From positions 664,746 to 728,745 of the forward strand of contig WBMV01004160.1 of assembly GCA_013396655.1 (NCBI GenBank): 64,000 bases of DNA, written 5' to 3'. Shown here piece by piece: positions 47,710 to 59,339 of the stretch. This DNA is from Campylorhamphus procurvoides (taxonomy: Eukaryota > Chordata > Aves > Passeriformes > Dendrocolaptidae). Numbering within the stretch: the stretch's first letter is position 1; every line of letters begins with the position of its first letter. The notes beneath the pieces were generated by a model, which was given only the letters and a program-made list of their open reading frames with translations, ran no database searches and had not been told where the DNA came from. The position numbers were made by a program, and so were the translations under genes.

Positions 47710-50700
47710 ATTACCAATCAAGCAATATTTCTTCACCTTATAACAGGCTAAGAGATCATGAAAATTAATCACTGTGATTAATTGTACTTATAGATAAAGT
47801 ACACCACTTGCAGATGGTGTTTTACTACATCTGGGGTAAGGGAGAAATCACGCATTGCATCAAATTACTCTGTCAGTTCTGCTGCAAGTGCGTTTCTCAC
47901 TGCTCAGCTATAAATAGTGCTCACAACACATGTGAAAAGTATCATGCTCCATTCCGAGGTGGGAAATCACTAAAGAAAACCGCTCTGGTAAACAAGCCCT
48001 TCCTGGATGGCTGTCTGAATAACCGGCAGTGAGCACGACTCCTGGATCGCTCTGCTGACAAAAAGTGCCTCATTCCTCCTGGCTACTAAAGCAAGGCTGT
48101 GTGTCAGGGAAGGCTGAGGCCACTAATACAGAAGCTGAGGAGTATTGGGGTCAGCCTTATAAAAACCCTGCCAAAACTCTCCTTTTTAGCAAACCATCTC
48201 CCTGGTATGGCCCAGGTGTTCACTGCAGCTCACATCTCAGCTGCTGATACCGCCATCTCCCTGCCAGCTCACCACAGGCTCAGCAGTGGCTCAGCCCCAC
48301 ACGGCAGACACAAGAAGATGTATTTTCCTGAGTTAGAGATTCTTGAGGGCAACAATTTCACAGCATGTACACAGCCTCTTTCAGTGCTGCTAAGAAAGGC
48401 TTTTCTTGTGTCTCACTGGAGCCTCTTCTGCTACAGCTTAAGTACATTTTTCTCTCTTGTCCACCAAAAATAGGGAGAACAAACTATCCTCATTTGCACC
48501 CTTCTTATTTTGCTTTTGAACATCCTAGACAAGGTCACTATGCCTGCTAACAATATTTTACATGGATCTGATGTAAATGTTCATGTATCATCCTGTTCTA
48601 GAAAGTACATGGGATGCAGCAGGCCTGCTGCATGTAATCATTTGATGGAAAATATGTTTAAGGTATCATACACCTCTGTTCTTTTCTGCAGTGCAGGATC
48701 TCTTGGACGGCACAGCATTTAATGGTCTATTTTCCTGCTTCACCAATCACATTCCCCACATCTCATGCAGTACACCAGCCAGGGAGCCTGGGAATTCTTT
48801 CCATTTCATTCATAAAGCCATAATTACACGAGTATAAAATATGCTGGCTGACTTTGCTATCACTAAACAGACCCCTAAACTGATAGGTTGTTTGTCAGAT
48901 GTATTTAGTCTGCAAGCAGTCACAATGGGATGTATTCATACCATCCCCTCGGCAGTTTGCACAAGTGATCCTTCGGAGGTGCCAGCCCCTTTCCACTGAC
49001 TCTGGGAGGAACATAGGCTCCTAAATTCTGGTGCACCAAACTGTATCTTAGTCTGATATCTAAAGCGGACAGTGAGTCAATCTTGCATGAGCAGCAACAT
49101 GGGTGGTTATGTCAACATAGCACTTTTGGTGTATGCAATATTTGAGTAAAATCATGCAACAGACCTCCTATAAGTATTAGGCTGGCAAAATTCAATGGCT
49201 CAAATACTTCCAAAAGTAGCAGCCCAGTCCTGCCTGAAATTATTTCTTTTTCCAAATTTAAGTGAAAGCACGGAAAATATTTTACAGTCTTCAGTCTAAC
49301 AATGAGGATGAGGTATCTAAAGCAGAAGTCTTCACTTTGAGTCACTGGTCATTATATACACCCTTTAGGTGGTTAATATCGAGCTTCACAGTATAGATAA
49401 CATGTTGCAAAAACCTCTTTATAGCTATACAGATCTTCACAGAGAGAATATGTCTAGTTGCCATTGACATTTAAAATATGTTAATTGTTTTCTTTCTCCT
49501 TTACTTTTGACAGCTATGGCTTAAGAAAGGACTTTGATACAGCCCATGACGTGCCTGAGGGTATTTTTGAAAAGCAGTTTGGGGAAAGAGGAAGAGAATG
49601 AATACATGAAAATAAAGCCTGATCTAAATTAGTAATTTACATATTCCCAGGTGTTTCCTTCTTGAGATCTCACATAGAGAAACAGCATCAGATTACCTGT
49701 AGTTTAAGCTTTTCAGTTTGCCACTAAATCTCTTCTCCTTTTTCATAAGCTGATCTCATGTTTTCCGGAGTAATGTTGTTTTCACATCGTCTGCACAAAC
49801 AAATAAAGCACTCCCTTCCCCACAAACACAAGCACATGCGCACACATGCTCCTCTCTTTGGTCTGCATAAGGTAGCTTGGCACCAAAAAGATATGTGATT
49901 AAGTTTTAACAAGTGTCAAAGCCAAGTGGCTCACAGACACTTACCTGGAGAGCAGAATGAGGTTTAGGTGCTTTCTGAAATTCAAATTAGCAAGTGTCAT
50001 TCTTCCTGCCTTCTATCACACTTCAGGGAATGTTTGATCTGCAGAGAGAGAATGAGACAGAAAATGAGCAAGAAAGAAACCTCCAGGATCCAGGGGCTCA
50101 GACTTCCCGCTCCCAGCATTGCCACTGTCTCTGGGAGCATGTGAATAATCACAGTTACTCTTGTTTACAAGGCCCTACTGCAGGGCACTAATGTAGTGTA
50201 CTGTAGAACCAAATTCCTCATAAATATTTAGGTCAAGGATTTTAGAATAGAACAACAGTACAATTAACAATTCAAAATGCTGCCACGGAAAGTTATTTTT
50301 GATATCATCATCTGTGAGTGAGCAGATATGTCTTTGTTATGATGCAGTTTACCATTTGTAATACAGTATCAGTGCAAAATACCAGTCCCTAAGTGCATTG
50401 ATCAGAAAATTCATAATCCTTTTTTTTGTTTGCTAAAGCACATGTTTTATAAAGGCTCTCATGATCTCATGTTACTGCCATGTTGCCCAGAAATAAAAGA
50501 CATTGAAAAGTAAGGAAGAAAATCTAACACCTTATGTCCTATATGGGTTCTTTATTGTTAAAAATGCTAAGTTTAGGTAGTTTCTGTATCTGAAAAAAAA
50601 TAGATTGGCTTGCACAAAATGTATTTTTACATTCTACACTACACATAGTGGTCTGAATTAATATATCAATGCTTACCTACATCTATCCCTCATACCCCTC

Positions 50701-51350
50701 ATATTATACAAGTGCTTGAAAAAATATGCCAACAACCACAAACATAAAAAGTGTTATAATAACAAATTGCAGTGTCTGAGCAATAGTGATCTCCTTTCTT
50801 TTTTAACTGAAAACTATTAAGTCCAGTGAACTCTAAGACCTGCATCCTTTGTCCACCTCAGTATCCCATTAAGCTGCAGCTGACATATTGAAAAGGGAAA
50901 GAAAGATAAAATGAAAAAGAAATCAAGTATGAGGAAAATAAGATCAGTACAAGAAGCAGGTTTTACCTCTTGCTTCTGCTCAGTCAGTCCTGTACCATCA
51001 CTCTTCTACCTTCACGGTTTCTATGTTTGCGTGCCCAAATCTGGACAGTCCATTACCCAACTTAACACTGAGCCAGGGGCTGAATTCTAACCAGGCTGCA
51101 TACACTGATATTTTACCATTTATATACATTTTAAATACTGACTCCTTTCTGCCACAGGAGAGAAATAAAATAGCATCTACTTACACTGGATATTCTAGTT
51201 TTATACTGGCCTGTTGAACTCGGGATTAATCCTCTTCTGGATATTGATGTGATTTTGAGTATTAATATAAGCAATGTAAAAAATACATGGGACAGGGTAA
51301 GAAAATGTATGATCAAGGCACCATGAACCCTTTATCTTTTCTGTGTGTTT
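47710..51350. other. Non-coding stretch, no gene supported
   Basis: Mixed-composition unique DNA. Overlapping frames at 48065-48550 are all in different registers and not recognised. A CA-rich patch (cacaagcacatgcgcacaca) lies near 49826. No repeat family was identified. Confidence 0.55.
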
Positions 51351-51359
51351 TTCCTGTAG

Positions 51360-51556
51360 TTCCAAGAAACTGTGCTTTCAATCCCTTCTCAAATTGCACA
51401 AGGATCTGCTACACCAAGTCCTCAAATGAGGCAGTGGCGCGTGGTCATGCAATAGGCACATGGCAGACAGCAGAGGAACCCTTTCAAAGTGACTCTTCCT
51501 GGTTGAAAGATGGACTAAATACAGCCCTTTCAGACCATGCTCTTGACTGCACCTAA
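51360..51556 (+). other. Possible exon after a strong acceptor, unassigned
   Basis: A long pyrimidine tract ending in an acceptor (ctgtgtgtttttcctgtag, ending 51359) is followed by 65 open codons to a TAA, with four cysteines near the start (NCAFN, NCTRICYTK). There is no consensus donor inside and no recognised domain. It could be a terminal or lncRNA exon, or chance. It lies just upstream of a CR1 tail. Confidence 0.2.
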
Positions 51557-51751
51557 TCCTCAAGTGACCTGGTTTCCTACTCACAGAGCAGTGCAAGGCA
51601 AGGACAAAGAGGAAATAATACACTTAAAACCATACATGCCTATTATTGCCAATAAGAACTCATACATATATTTAAGAGTTAAACTTGCTAAGTCTTATTA
51701 ACAAATAATCAGAATACCCCACCCTGTGACTTGTTAGTCAGTTTTATATGA

Positions 51752-51894
51752 ACCCATCCCTGGAAGTGTTCAAGGCCAGGTTGGATGGGGCTCTGAGCAA
51801 CCTGGTCTAGTGAAAGGTGTCCCCAAGGCAGAGAGGTTGGAACTGGACGATCTTTAAGGTCCGTTCCAACACAAGCCATTCTATGATTCTGTGA
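51752..51894 (+). mobile_element. CR1 LINE 3' end, 5'-truncated, comparatively young
   Basis: The segment 'atccctggaagtgttcaagg', 'ccaggttggatggggctctg', 'agcaacctggtctagtg', then 'gatctttaaggtccgttcca' and 'ccattctatgattctgtga' follows the avian CR1 3' consensus closely. It ends in the ATTCTATGA-type octamer repeat. Only about 145 bp remain, the usual fate of CR1 after incomplete reverse transcription. It is much less diverged than the copies at 4.0, 14.7 and 59.0 kb. It marks the window as avian. Confidence 0.95.
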
Positions 51895-51899
51895 GTACA

Positions 51900-54800
51900 G
51901 GGTGTGCTGTGTACCTTAAAATCTTTGCAATGATCCTCTCACTTGTCTTTGAGTGCTACTAATTTTAATGTGACTATTTTTTGTAGGTAGCACTAAGATC
52001 TGAGTGCTTTCTGAAAACACAAGAGGATGTAAAAGGATGAAGAGTCCAGATCTGAAGACATTCTTTCTATTTTATTTTTGTTCCTTGACATATTCGACCA
52101 TCTATTCTTTTAGACTGATGCAATCTGCTCAGGAAAGGTATCATAGCAGCAAGTTTGAACTGCAGTGCAAAAAAGCAACAAAGAAATCACTGTGTTCACC
52201 TTGTCCCAAAGAATTTTTCCATATATATATATACATACACACATACATAAATGCCTTTATTTATAGCTTTGTTGAACTATAGAAGTGAAGAAAGAGAAAA
52301 GCATAAAAGAATTCATCAAATTTTCTTTCTTTATCATTCAGGTCCAATCTTTCAATATAAACATATAAAACCAAACTGAATTCTAACAAATTATTAATAT
52401 TAAAGATGCAACTACACGATTTTTTTTATCCCAAAGAAAAGAAGATTTGCTAATCAGTATTGGTAGAGTTTCTGTGACTTCAGCTAGAGACAGGCATCTG
52501 AATCTGGAGCAGCCATCGTTGTCTCTGTGCATAGTCAACATAGATGACAAAGCCCAGGGACTAAGAGGTCTCATCCTAAGCAGAGACCTAAAACAAACCA
52601 TCCGAAGACATTACAAAAGTATCTTTTTCCTCCCACTAAAAATAAGGGGAGCCTCAATAACTATCTCAGGTGTAGATATGTACCCCACAGATGTTTAAAG
52701 TCATGAGAGATTAAACATTCACTGTGTCCAGTCTCTGACAAAGCAACCTACTCAAGCTGAATTATGACTACAGGAACTGCGTCAGACAAATACATATCAA
52801 TATTCAAAAATATTCTAAATATACTGTTACCCTCAAGTCACTGCAGATAATTCCAGTTAAAATGTGCTCTCCAGGAATACTCAGCCAGATCCATTGCAAA
52901 GTTTATATGTCAATAAAACACTGCCCTAAAACAACAGGGCTTTGATTTGACTGTAGTGAAATTGAGCCTTATGCAGAGAATATGCTTGCTATAATGTTTA
53001 CTAATTTAGCTTTCAGGGCTGCGTTTAGAGGGATCTTAAGAATTAACTAGCATGTTCTCTATTTGTGGATTATGTGTGCAATTCCCCAACCTGAAAGATG
53101 AGAATATATATCTAAAAATAAAGCTCCATACACAGTTTCCCAGTAGACAATTGCTTACTCATTTAAAATGTATGTTTACTTAAAATTTTGTTCACTGGGA
53201 TGGCCTTATGAAATATACATTTTATTTTAGCAGGGATTCCCAAAGGAGTCAGCTGCCAGGCAGCCTTTTTCCAGCTCCTTCAGTACAAACTATGTAAAGC
53301 AGGACACTAAACCTGCAATAACAGGCAACACTCAGGAATTAGAGTTTCAGCTCTGTTTATGCGGACAGTGCCTGAGGAGTACCTGGGTCTGAACAATTCT
53401 GTTAGTACATTGGATAATTCATTCCCAGCAATTTGTTACCTGACATTAATTTCCTAGAAAACCACGATATTTGAACATGCTCCACATAAAATCACTTTTA
53501 GCAAAGTCAGAGGCTAAAAGGAAATGACTGAGTGAAATTTCCCTAGTTATGAATGTTTTCAGTATTTTTGCATCCCAAACCCCTGCAAGACCCTCCCAGA
53601 GTAATTTTAGCTGCTTTTGTATTAGACAATGGAGATAATTCTTCCAACTGAAAATATACCCTAAATTCTGACTCACATTTTGAAAGTAGGAACACTGACT
53701 AAAAAAACACACTTAAGAAGGTTAAAAAGTATGGAGTAACCCTATTGCATGAGTTTTCTAACTACTGGTGAATTCACACAAAAGACTTAATACTATACAT
53801 CGCATCAAACATCATCACACAGACCATCTCCATTGTTAGTCAAATAAGATCTTTATACCAATAAATGGACATGTTTATGAAGAAATATTTACTGCATAAA
53901 TTTTTCATGTTTTGAATGAGCTTAATGTTTTATTGTATATTACAAATCCTTCAGAATCAATGTCGCAAACAGTCAAAATAAAAGTATATTACAAGCTTTT
54001 GGTTGAAATAAAGGACAGGGAAATAGTAGTATACTGCTTGGCAGGAGTCTTGAAGACATTTATATCAGAAGTCATTTAAAACTAAATCAAAAGGGAGTCA
54101 GGCCAGGAAAACTAATCTCTATGAAATAATACTGAAAAAAATAATTTTCAAATGTACTGTTTCCCATCAAAGCCTTTCACAGGATAAATGTCTTGAAAGA
54201 GTTTGACTGAACTGGCAGACAGATCTGAACCTCTCACTCACCAAACATAAATCAAGATGAAACTACAGATGGTTTTGTAGGGGAAAATAGAGGTAAATTC
54301 CAGAGACAACTATGGTTTCTAGTAACGAAAAAAATATATTTAGCTATGAAAACAAACAGTTAGAAAATACAACAGGAGGGAAACTCTCCTCAGAGCTTTT
54401 ATCCAGCAACTATAGCAGAGGTGAGTGGTACTTGCTGCAGGGAAAGTGGAATGCGGGCTACTCACAATATTATTAAATGCAGGACTAGGTTCTGCTCAGT
54501 CTTTCAGACCTGGCAGATTTGCTGCGTAGCCATCTGTATCAAAATGCATTGAAGCTGTAGGATAAGGAAGCATTATATTTTAAGACTTTTCTAAATTGAG
54601 TAGGGCTCATAACAAGGGAAATACTAAAAAAAAAAAAATTCAAAGTGGGTAAGTTAGAAACAGGATGAGAAAACAAATTAAATAAATTAGCAAATTTATT
54701 TTTTATTAATTGCAAAATCTAGTTCTTTGTAGCCTAAGTAAGATGTTTACAGAAACTCATGAGTTCAGGACAATTTGACATGTAAGGAGGAAATGAGCTG

Positions 54801-55430
54801 TTAGTTTTGAAAGCGTACATCAAAACCAAGAGGCAGGATGGTCAATCATGAGAAAGCTACATGAGAATAATTTTACAGATGTGAATGTCAAACACTGAAG
54901 CACACAACAGCACCCTTCTACTTAAAAACATTTTAAGAAATTCTCTGACTCTTCTCAAACAGATAGCTGGAGCTATCTGTTCCCAGCCTCACCATGTATC
55001 GTATTCCATTTCCTGCAGAGAAAGGACTTTAGGCTAAGAAAGGAAACAACCCCTCAAGCTTCACCAGCAGGTGAGCAGACATCGTACCAGCCTCTCCCAA
55101 GGTGACAGCTATCAGCAGTCACATCTTTCCCAAGGACAGCACACAGAAAAATCCATCTGTTCCCCAGAGTATTTATCACCTTTGCAAAAAGATAAAGAAA
55201 TTTTGGTAGCAGAATTGTTACCATCGTGACTTAAAAAGGATTTGCAAGACTGAACTCTAGTTGTTTCATAAATATGGGCAATTGTTCCTTACAATTGTAG
55301 CAGCAATGCCTAGGTTACTTAAATAAAAAAATTATTTCCCATTAGCTGCAACCAGTCCATTATTTTTTCTCTACTGAGGCTACAGATTGGCAGTACTGAG
55401 ATGATATGGTCATCTGAAAGAGAAGAGACC
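51900..55430. other. Non-coding stretch, no gene supported
   Basis: AT-rich unique DNA with a TA/CA microsatellite near 52221-52250 and an A13 run at 54626-54638. Overlapping plus and minus frames at 52383-52698 were inspected and not recognised. Confidence 0.6.
52221..52250. repeat. (AT)n(ACAT)n microsatellite
   Basis: A run of AT dinucleotides passes into acatacacacatacataa. Simple-sequence DNA. Confidence 0.85.
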
Positions 55431-55700
55431 CTAGCTCCTTGTCCTGGTTTCAGCTGGGATAGAGTTGATTTTCTTCCTGCTAGCTGATACAGTGTTGTGG
55501 TTTTAGACTTAGTATGAGAAAAATGTTGATAACACAGCAGTGGTTTAGTTGTTGCTCAAAATGCTTACTCTGTCAAGGGCATCTTGACTGCCCATGCCCT
55601 GCCAATGAGGAGATGAACAAGAAGCCAGGAGGGAACACGGCCAGGACAGCTGATCTGAACTGGCGAAAAGTATTTTCCAAGTATCACATTTCATGCTCAG

Positions 55701-55707
55701 TATATAA
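55701..55707 (+). promoter_or_regulatory. TATA box inside the solo LTR
   Basis: TATATAA in the context ctcagtatataattggggat, at the position where the U3 promoter of this LTR family carries its TATA element. It could act as an alternative promoter or enhancer for host transcripts on the plus strand, but activity cannot be seen from sequence. Confidence 0.5.
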
Positions 55708-55887
55708 TTGGGGATGAGTTGGCTGGGAGGGACTAATTGCTGTTCAGGGACAGTCTGAGCATTAGTCAGCAGGTGGCAAAGAATTGTATTGTGCATCACT
55801 TGTTTCTCTTGAGTTTTATTTCTATTTCTACTTTTGTTATCTTGCTTTTCATTATTATTGTTGTTATTATTACATTTAGTTTCAGTT

Positions 55888-55893
55888 ATTAAA
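55888..55893 (+). terminator. LTR polyadenylation signal (ATTAAA)
   Basis: ATTAAA in the context cagttattaaactgctc, about 185 bp after the TATA box and close before the final 'tctcaaccca' block. This fits the R-region poly(A) signal of this LTR type. Confidence 0.5.
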
Positions 55894-56168
55894 CTGCTCC
55901 TATCTCAACCCACAGATTTTATCTTTTTTATGATTCTCCTCCCCATCCCAACAGGAGCATGGGGTGAACACTGAGCACCTGCATGGTACTTTGCTGCCAG
56001 CTGGGGAACTGTGACACTTCTCTTTCGCTTCCTTGGTGTTTATTTCCACCTCCAAACCACACCAGGCTTCACAGGTACTACCAACACTTATTTTCCCAAA
56101 GTATCAACTCTTCCATCCAATCTCCCAAGCCGCTGCCGCAGGTCAGGGGTGCAGAGTTAACGTGGTCA

Positions 56169-56191
56169 GGGGGAGGGAAGGGGAGGGGAGG
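56169..56191 (+). other. G-quadruplex-forming run
   Basis: Five, three, four and four G in succession with 1-2 nt loops, plus a trailing GG, meet the usual four-run G-quadruplex pattern with very short loops. The run lies about 150 bp past the solo LTR in a small CpG-containing, GC-richer patch (56125-56250). Confidence 0.75.
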
Positions 56192-56199
56192 CAGTCAGG

Positions 56200-58960
56200 G
56201 CAGGGTTACTCTGGCAGCCGTGAGGGCTCAGGTGCCCCATGCCTGTAACAGCTCAGTTCAGCCTGATGGCACTGTCCCACAAGAGGCCTAAATAATTAGA
56301 GACCTGAGATTTACAGTTGCATGCACTAATTGCTTTGTGAAAAAAAACAGGTAACAAGATCTGCTACAAGTCACTTTTAAGTTTATTAGATTTAGGACTA
56401 AAATTTCATTGAAAGGGTAGACAGTGAGAAAGCTGTTAAAAGAACTATACTTCACTAAATAAATATGTCCATATCTACTGTAACTATGTATATACTGTTT
56501 ACTAGAAATGTCATGGTAGTATTATGTTGTATCTTACCTTAAAAAAACATAAATAATAATAGTCAACCATGATAGCATTCCTGCTTATTTTAATAGATGT
56601 TTGTCCATTAAATCACTAATAAAAAAAAAGCTTCTTCTATTAAGGTTTACCCCTACTAAGTTTTGCTGGATTGCTGTACTTTTCATTATTGTTGACTCTG
56701 AAAATATCACCTTCACTTCAGCTGTAAACAGCCCAGGAAAATAGTTCAAACCTTAAAGTGAAACTTCCAAAGAAAAGATATTTTTTTCCCTCGTAACTGA
56801 GACCTTTCCCGAGGGAACAGGCCACTTTTGGAGGTGTTAGGGCTTCATGTTTGTAGCTACGGGAAAAAAAAGTATGTAGAAATAATGGGTTGTCTGAGTT
56901 TATTATGAAAGGATTGCTCCTATTAGGAGATTCAGGGCAAATAAGAGTCAAGATAAAACAAAGTTATGGCAGAAAGCTTGGAGAATTTGTACTAGTTTCA
57001 ATATCTTTGCTTCCATCTTCTAAATTGCCAATTGTCAAATGTCATTACTGCTCAGGCTGTTAGCTGCTCATTTGATTACAGCATAGCCCCCTCTCTGGAG
57101 CATGGCTTTTTCCATGTGTAAAATCATACAATGTGCTTGTGCAGGTGCAAAAGCTTGGGAAAGAATGAAGACGATAATTAAAGGTATTTTGTTGTCTTTT
57201 TAATACACAGATACATCTACAACAAAACACAGAAATCCTAAGCTGTTTACTTCTATTTGTCCTTAAAGGATTTGCGGCTGCATGTACTTCAGTAGTTGCC
57301 AAGAGTTCTTGCACAGTTTTAATACTAATTTATGATGAAGCATAACAAAAGAACCACTAGTTATTTAACAATAAGGAAACTTTTGAGGTTTTAGCAGGAA
57401 AACAGACTGCAGTGCTAGTAGTCTGATGTAAATGAATAGATGGCTTCAATGAAAATGAAAGAGAAGAAAACTCTCTCCTGGAGTTCATTATGCCTCTTGA
57501 GCTGTTGGTAGTAAAGTTAATTTTTAAATGCTTTGAGGTGATTAAGAACTCAGGCATCACTCTAAATGTAAATAAGTCCTATTTCATTTCCTTGCAGTTA
57601 ACTGATTGCAGCAGTCACCAGCTACTTAGCTTGCTGATGTATTTGAGATCTGAAGTCTAGTTCATAATTAATCCTCTTCATATGAAGCGAAAATGTTAGC
57701 AAGCCTGGTGTTGAACATACATAACAAAGATGTGACATATTCACTCACTAGAGAATGTTTGTATTTGTAAATCATGAGGGCACTATTTGAAGCAAAAGTA
57801 TGAAAATCAACAGAGAAATCTATAGTTTGTTTCCATTCACACCAGATTCAGCTTTAAAATAAAATCAAAATGCATGCAGTTTAGAGGCTTCAGCATAAAT
57901 AGATGAATTATTTATGGTAAAATTTGGAAAACCATTAATTTGGACTTCTTTCTTCCCACCAGGTGGAGTCAACAGAAAATTTCAACATTCTTTATATGAA
58001 CATCACATACAAATGAAAAATCTCAGATGATAATCCATTCTGGTAATGCTTATATACAAATAATTAAGAATTAACATCAAATAATCTTGTTCAATGCAGT
58101 GACTTGGACCTCCAAAACATGTATTCTCTTTCCAAATACATCTTGAGATTGTTTCAAGGCTAGGCAAATGTTTCAGAAGTGACTAATGTGGTGCATCAGT
58201 TTGTAATTACCTAACCTAGGACATGCTAAACCACAAACAGTCAAAATAGCTCTACTGAATACTGGAATACTGAGTTAATCAACACTCACCTCTGAAAATT
58301 CTGACCTTAAAGTTCCCTACACTTACAAGAAGACAACTACATCTCTCTCTCTCGCTTAGCAGACTACAGTTAAATTCTTTCAAAGTTCTGAAATATTTTA
58401 GTAGAGGTCCTTCACATATGTTCTACTTCAACCTTGATCATTCTTGTGATATAAGCAAAAAAATGTAGTCCAATAAGAGCTGAAGTTAGGACTTCTGCAC
58501 TCTCAGACTTACAAATAAAATGAAAGAACAGTTAAACACCACTTTTATTTGCTCATACATGTGATTGTGTTGGGGATTCCCCACATCCCATCAGGTAAAT
58601 GGACATTGCTTTTTGGTCCAAAGATCAGCTTTATTAATCACCTAAGGGTGATATGATCAAGGATAATATCCTCCCTTCAAAGAATCCCAAAGGTACCTTG
58701 GCATATCTCCCAATTTTTGCTGTTCTGATATGATGGCAGGAGAAGATGCATTTCTCAAGACATTAGGTTTAAGTCATTCAGAGATTTGTGAGCCTAAACC
58801 TGTGATTCCAGCTCCTCCAAGAAACCAACAGGCAGCTAATGCCACAGAGAAAAATCTGTGGACCCTGCACACCTCTAACTTGTCCTGGCTAAGAGGAATC
58901 TCCCTATTCCTTATCAGCTGTTTCAAGCCAACTTAAGGTGATATTCCACATATATTTCCC
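56200..58960. other. Non-coding stretch, no gene supported
   Basis: Unique AT-rich DNA. Frames at 56718-56951, 57060-57314 and 57357-57560 (all minus) have no domain or splice support. No repeat family was identified. Confidence 0.6.
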
Positions 58961-58983
58961 GAAAAAGGTAGTATATTCAGATT

Positions 58984-59184
58984 GAATACTATGAAAAAGC
59001 TCTTCCCTGAGAAGGTGATCAAGCACTGGAACAAGTCCTCCAGCAAAGTGTTCATGGCCCCAGGTCTGTCAGTGTTCAAGAACATTCTTAGACATATGGT
59101 CCAACTTTTTAGTTTACCCTGTGTGGCATCAGAACTTGAATATGATGATCTTCATGGGTCCCTTCTGAGTCAGGATATTCTAGG
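58984..59184 (+). mobile_element. Old CR1 LINE 3' fragment
   Basis: 'gaaaaagctcttccctgaga' then 'aggtgatcaagcactggaac' matches the CR1 tail 'gaaaaacttcttcactgaga-gggtggtcaggcactggaac'. Further on, 'ggtctgtcagtgttcaagaa' and 'atgatgatcttcatgggtcc' keep the CR1 order, and 'atattctaggaatctc' replaces the terminal octamers. Divergence is high. The 70-codon open frame over it is a relic of repeat DNA, not a gene. Confidence 0.75.
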
Positions 59185-59243
59185 AATCTCCAAGAAATAA
59201 AGATACAGGCGTTATTAACACAATACAAGTATCCAAGTAGTCC

Positions 59244-59330
59244 AAAGCCCAGGAACCTTGGGTGCAAATCCTAGCCCCAAACTCTTGTAGTGAAACATTT
59301 TTCTCACCTACAGTCAGGTTTCTTTATGAT
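59244..59330 (+). mobile_element. Possible MIR-like SINE remnant
   Basis: 'ccaggaaccttgggtgcaaa', 'tcctagccccaaactcttg' and then 'ttctcacctacagtcaggtt' and 'tctttatga' follow the MIR order from the B-box region (cctgggttcgaatcccggctc) to the 'cacctctctgtgcctcagtttcctcat' block. The spacing is shortened, so this is tentative. Confidence 0.4.
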
Positions 59331-59339
59331 CCACAAAGG

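Larger units (their letters stand above)
55440..56016 (+). mobile_element. Solo LTR of an avian ERV-L-type endogenous retrovirus
   Basis: The 577-bp element starts with TG (tgtcctggtttcagctggga) and ends with CA (ggggaactgtgaca), the canonical LTR termini. Its body follows the Neoaves LTR I recall: 'atagagttgattttcttcct' at the start, 'caggacagctgatctgaact' in the middle, 'gtattgtgcatcacttgttt' and then the 'tctcaacccacagattttat' block, ending 'gctgccagctgggg'. The flanks ctcct and cttct form a 5-bp target duplication with one mismatch, which suits ERV-L integration. No internal retroviral genes are next to it, so it is a solo LTR left by recombination between two LTRs. Its ATT/GTT-rich stretch at 55848-55872 is part of the LTR. 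The family name is from memory and would need a repeat library. Confidence 0.85.

Noticed and set aside
58982..59200. 72-codon plus-strand frame
   Set aside because: It lies entirely over a CR1 3' fragment, so it is repeat-derived rather than a gene.
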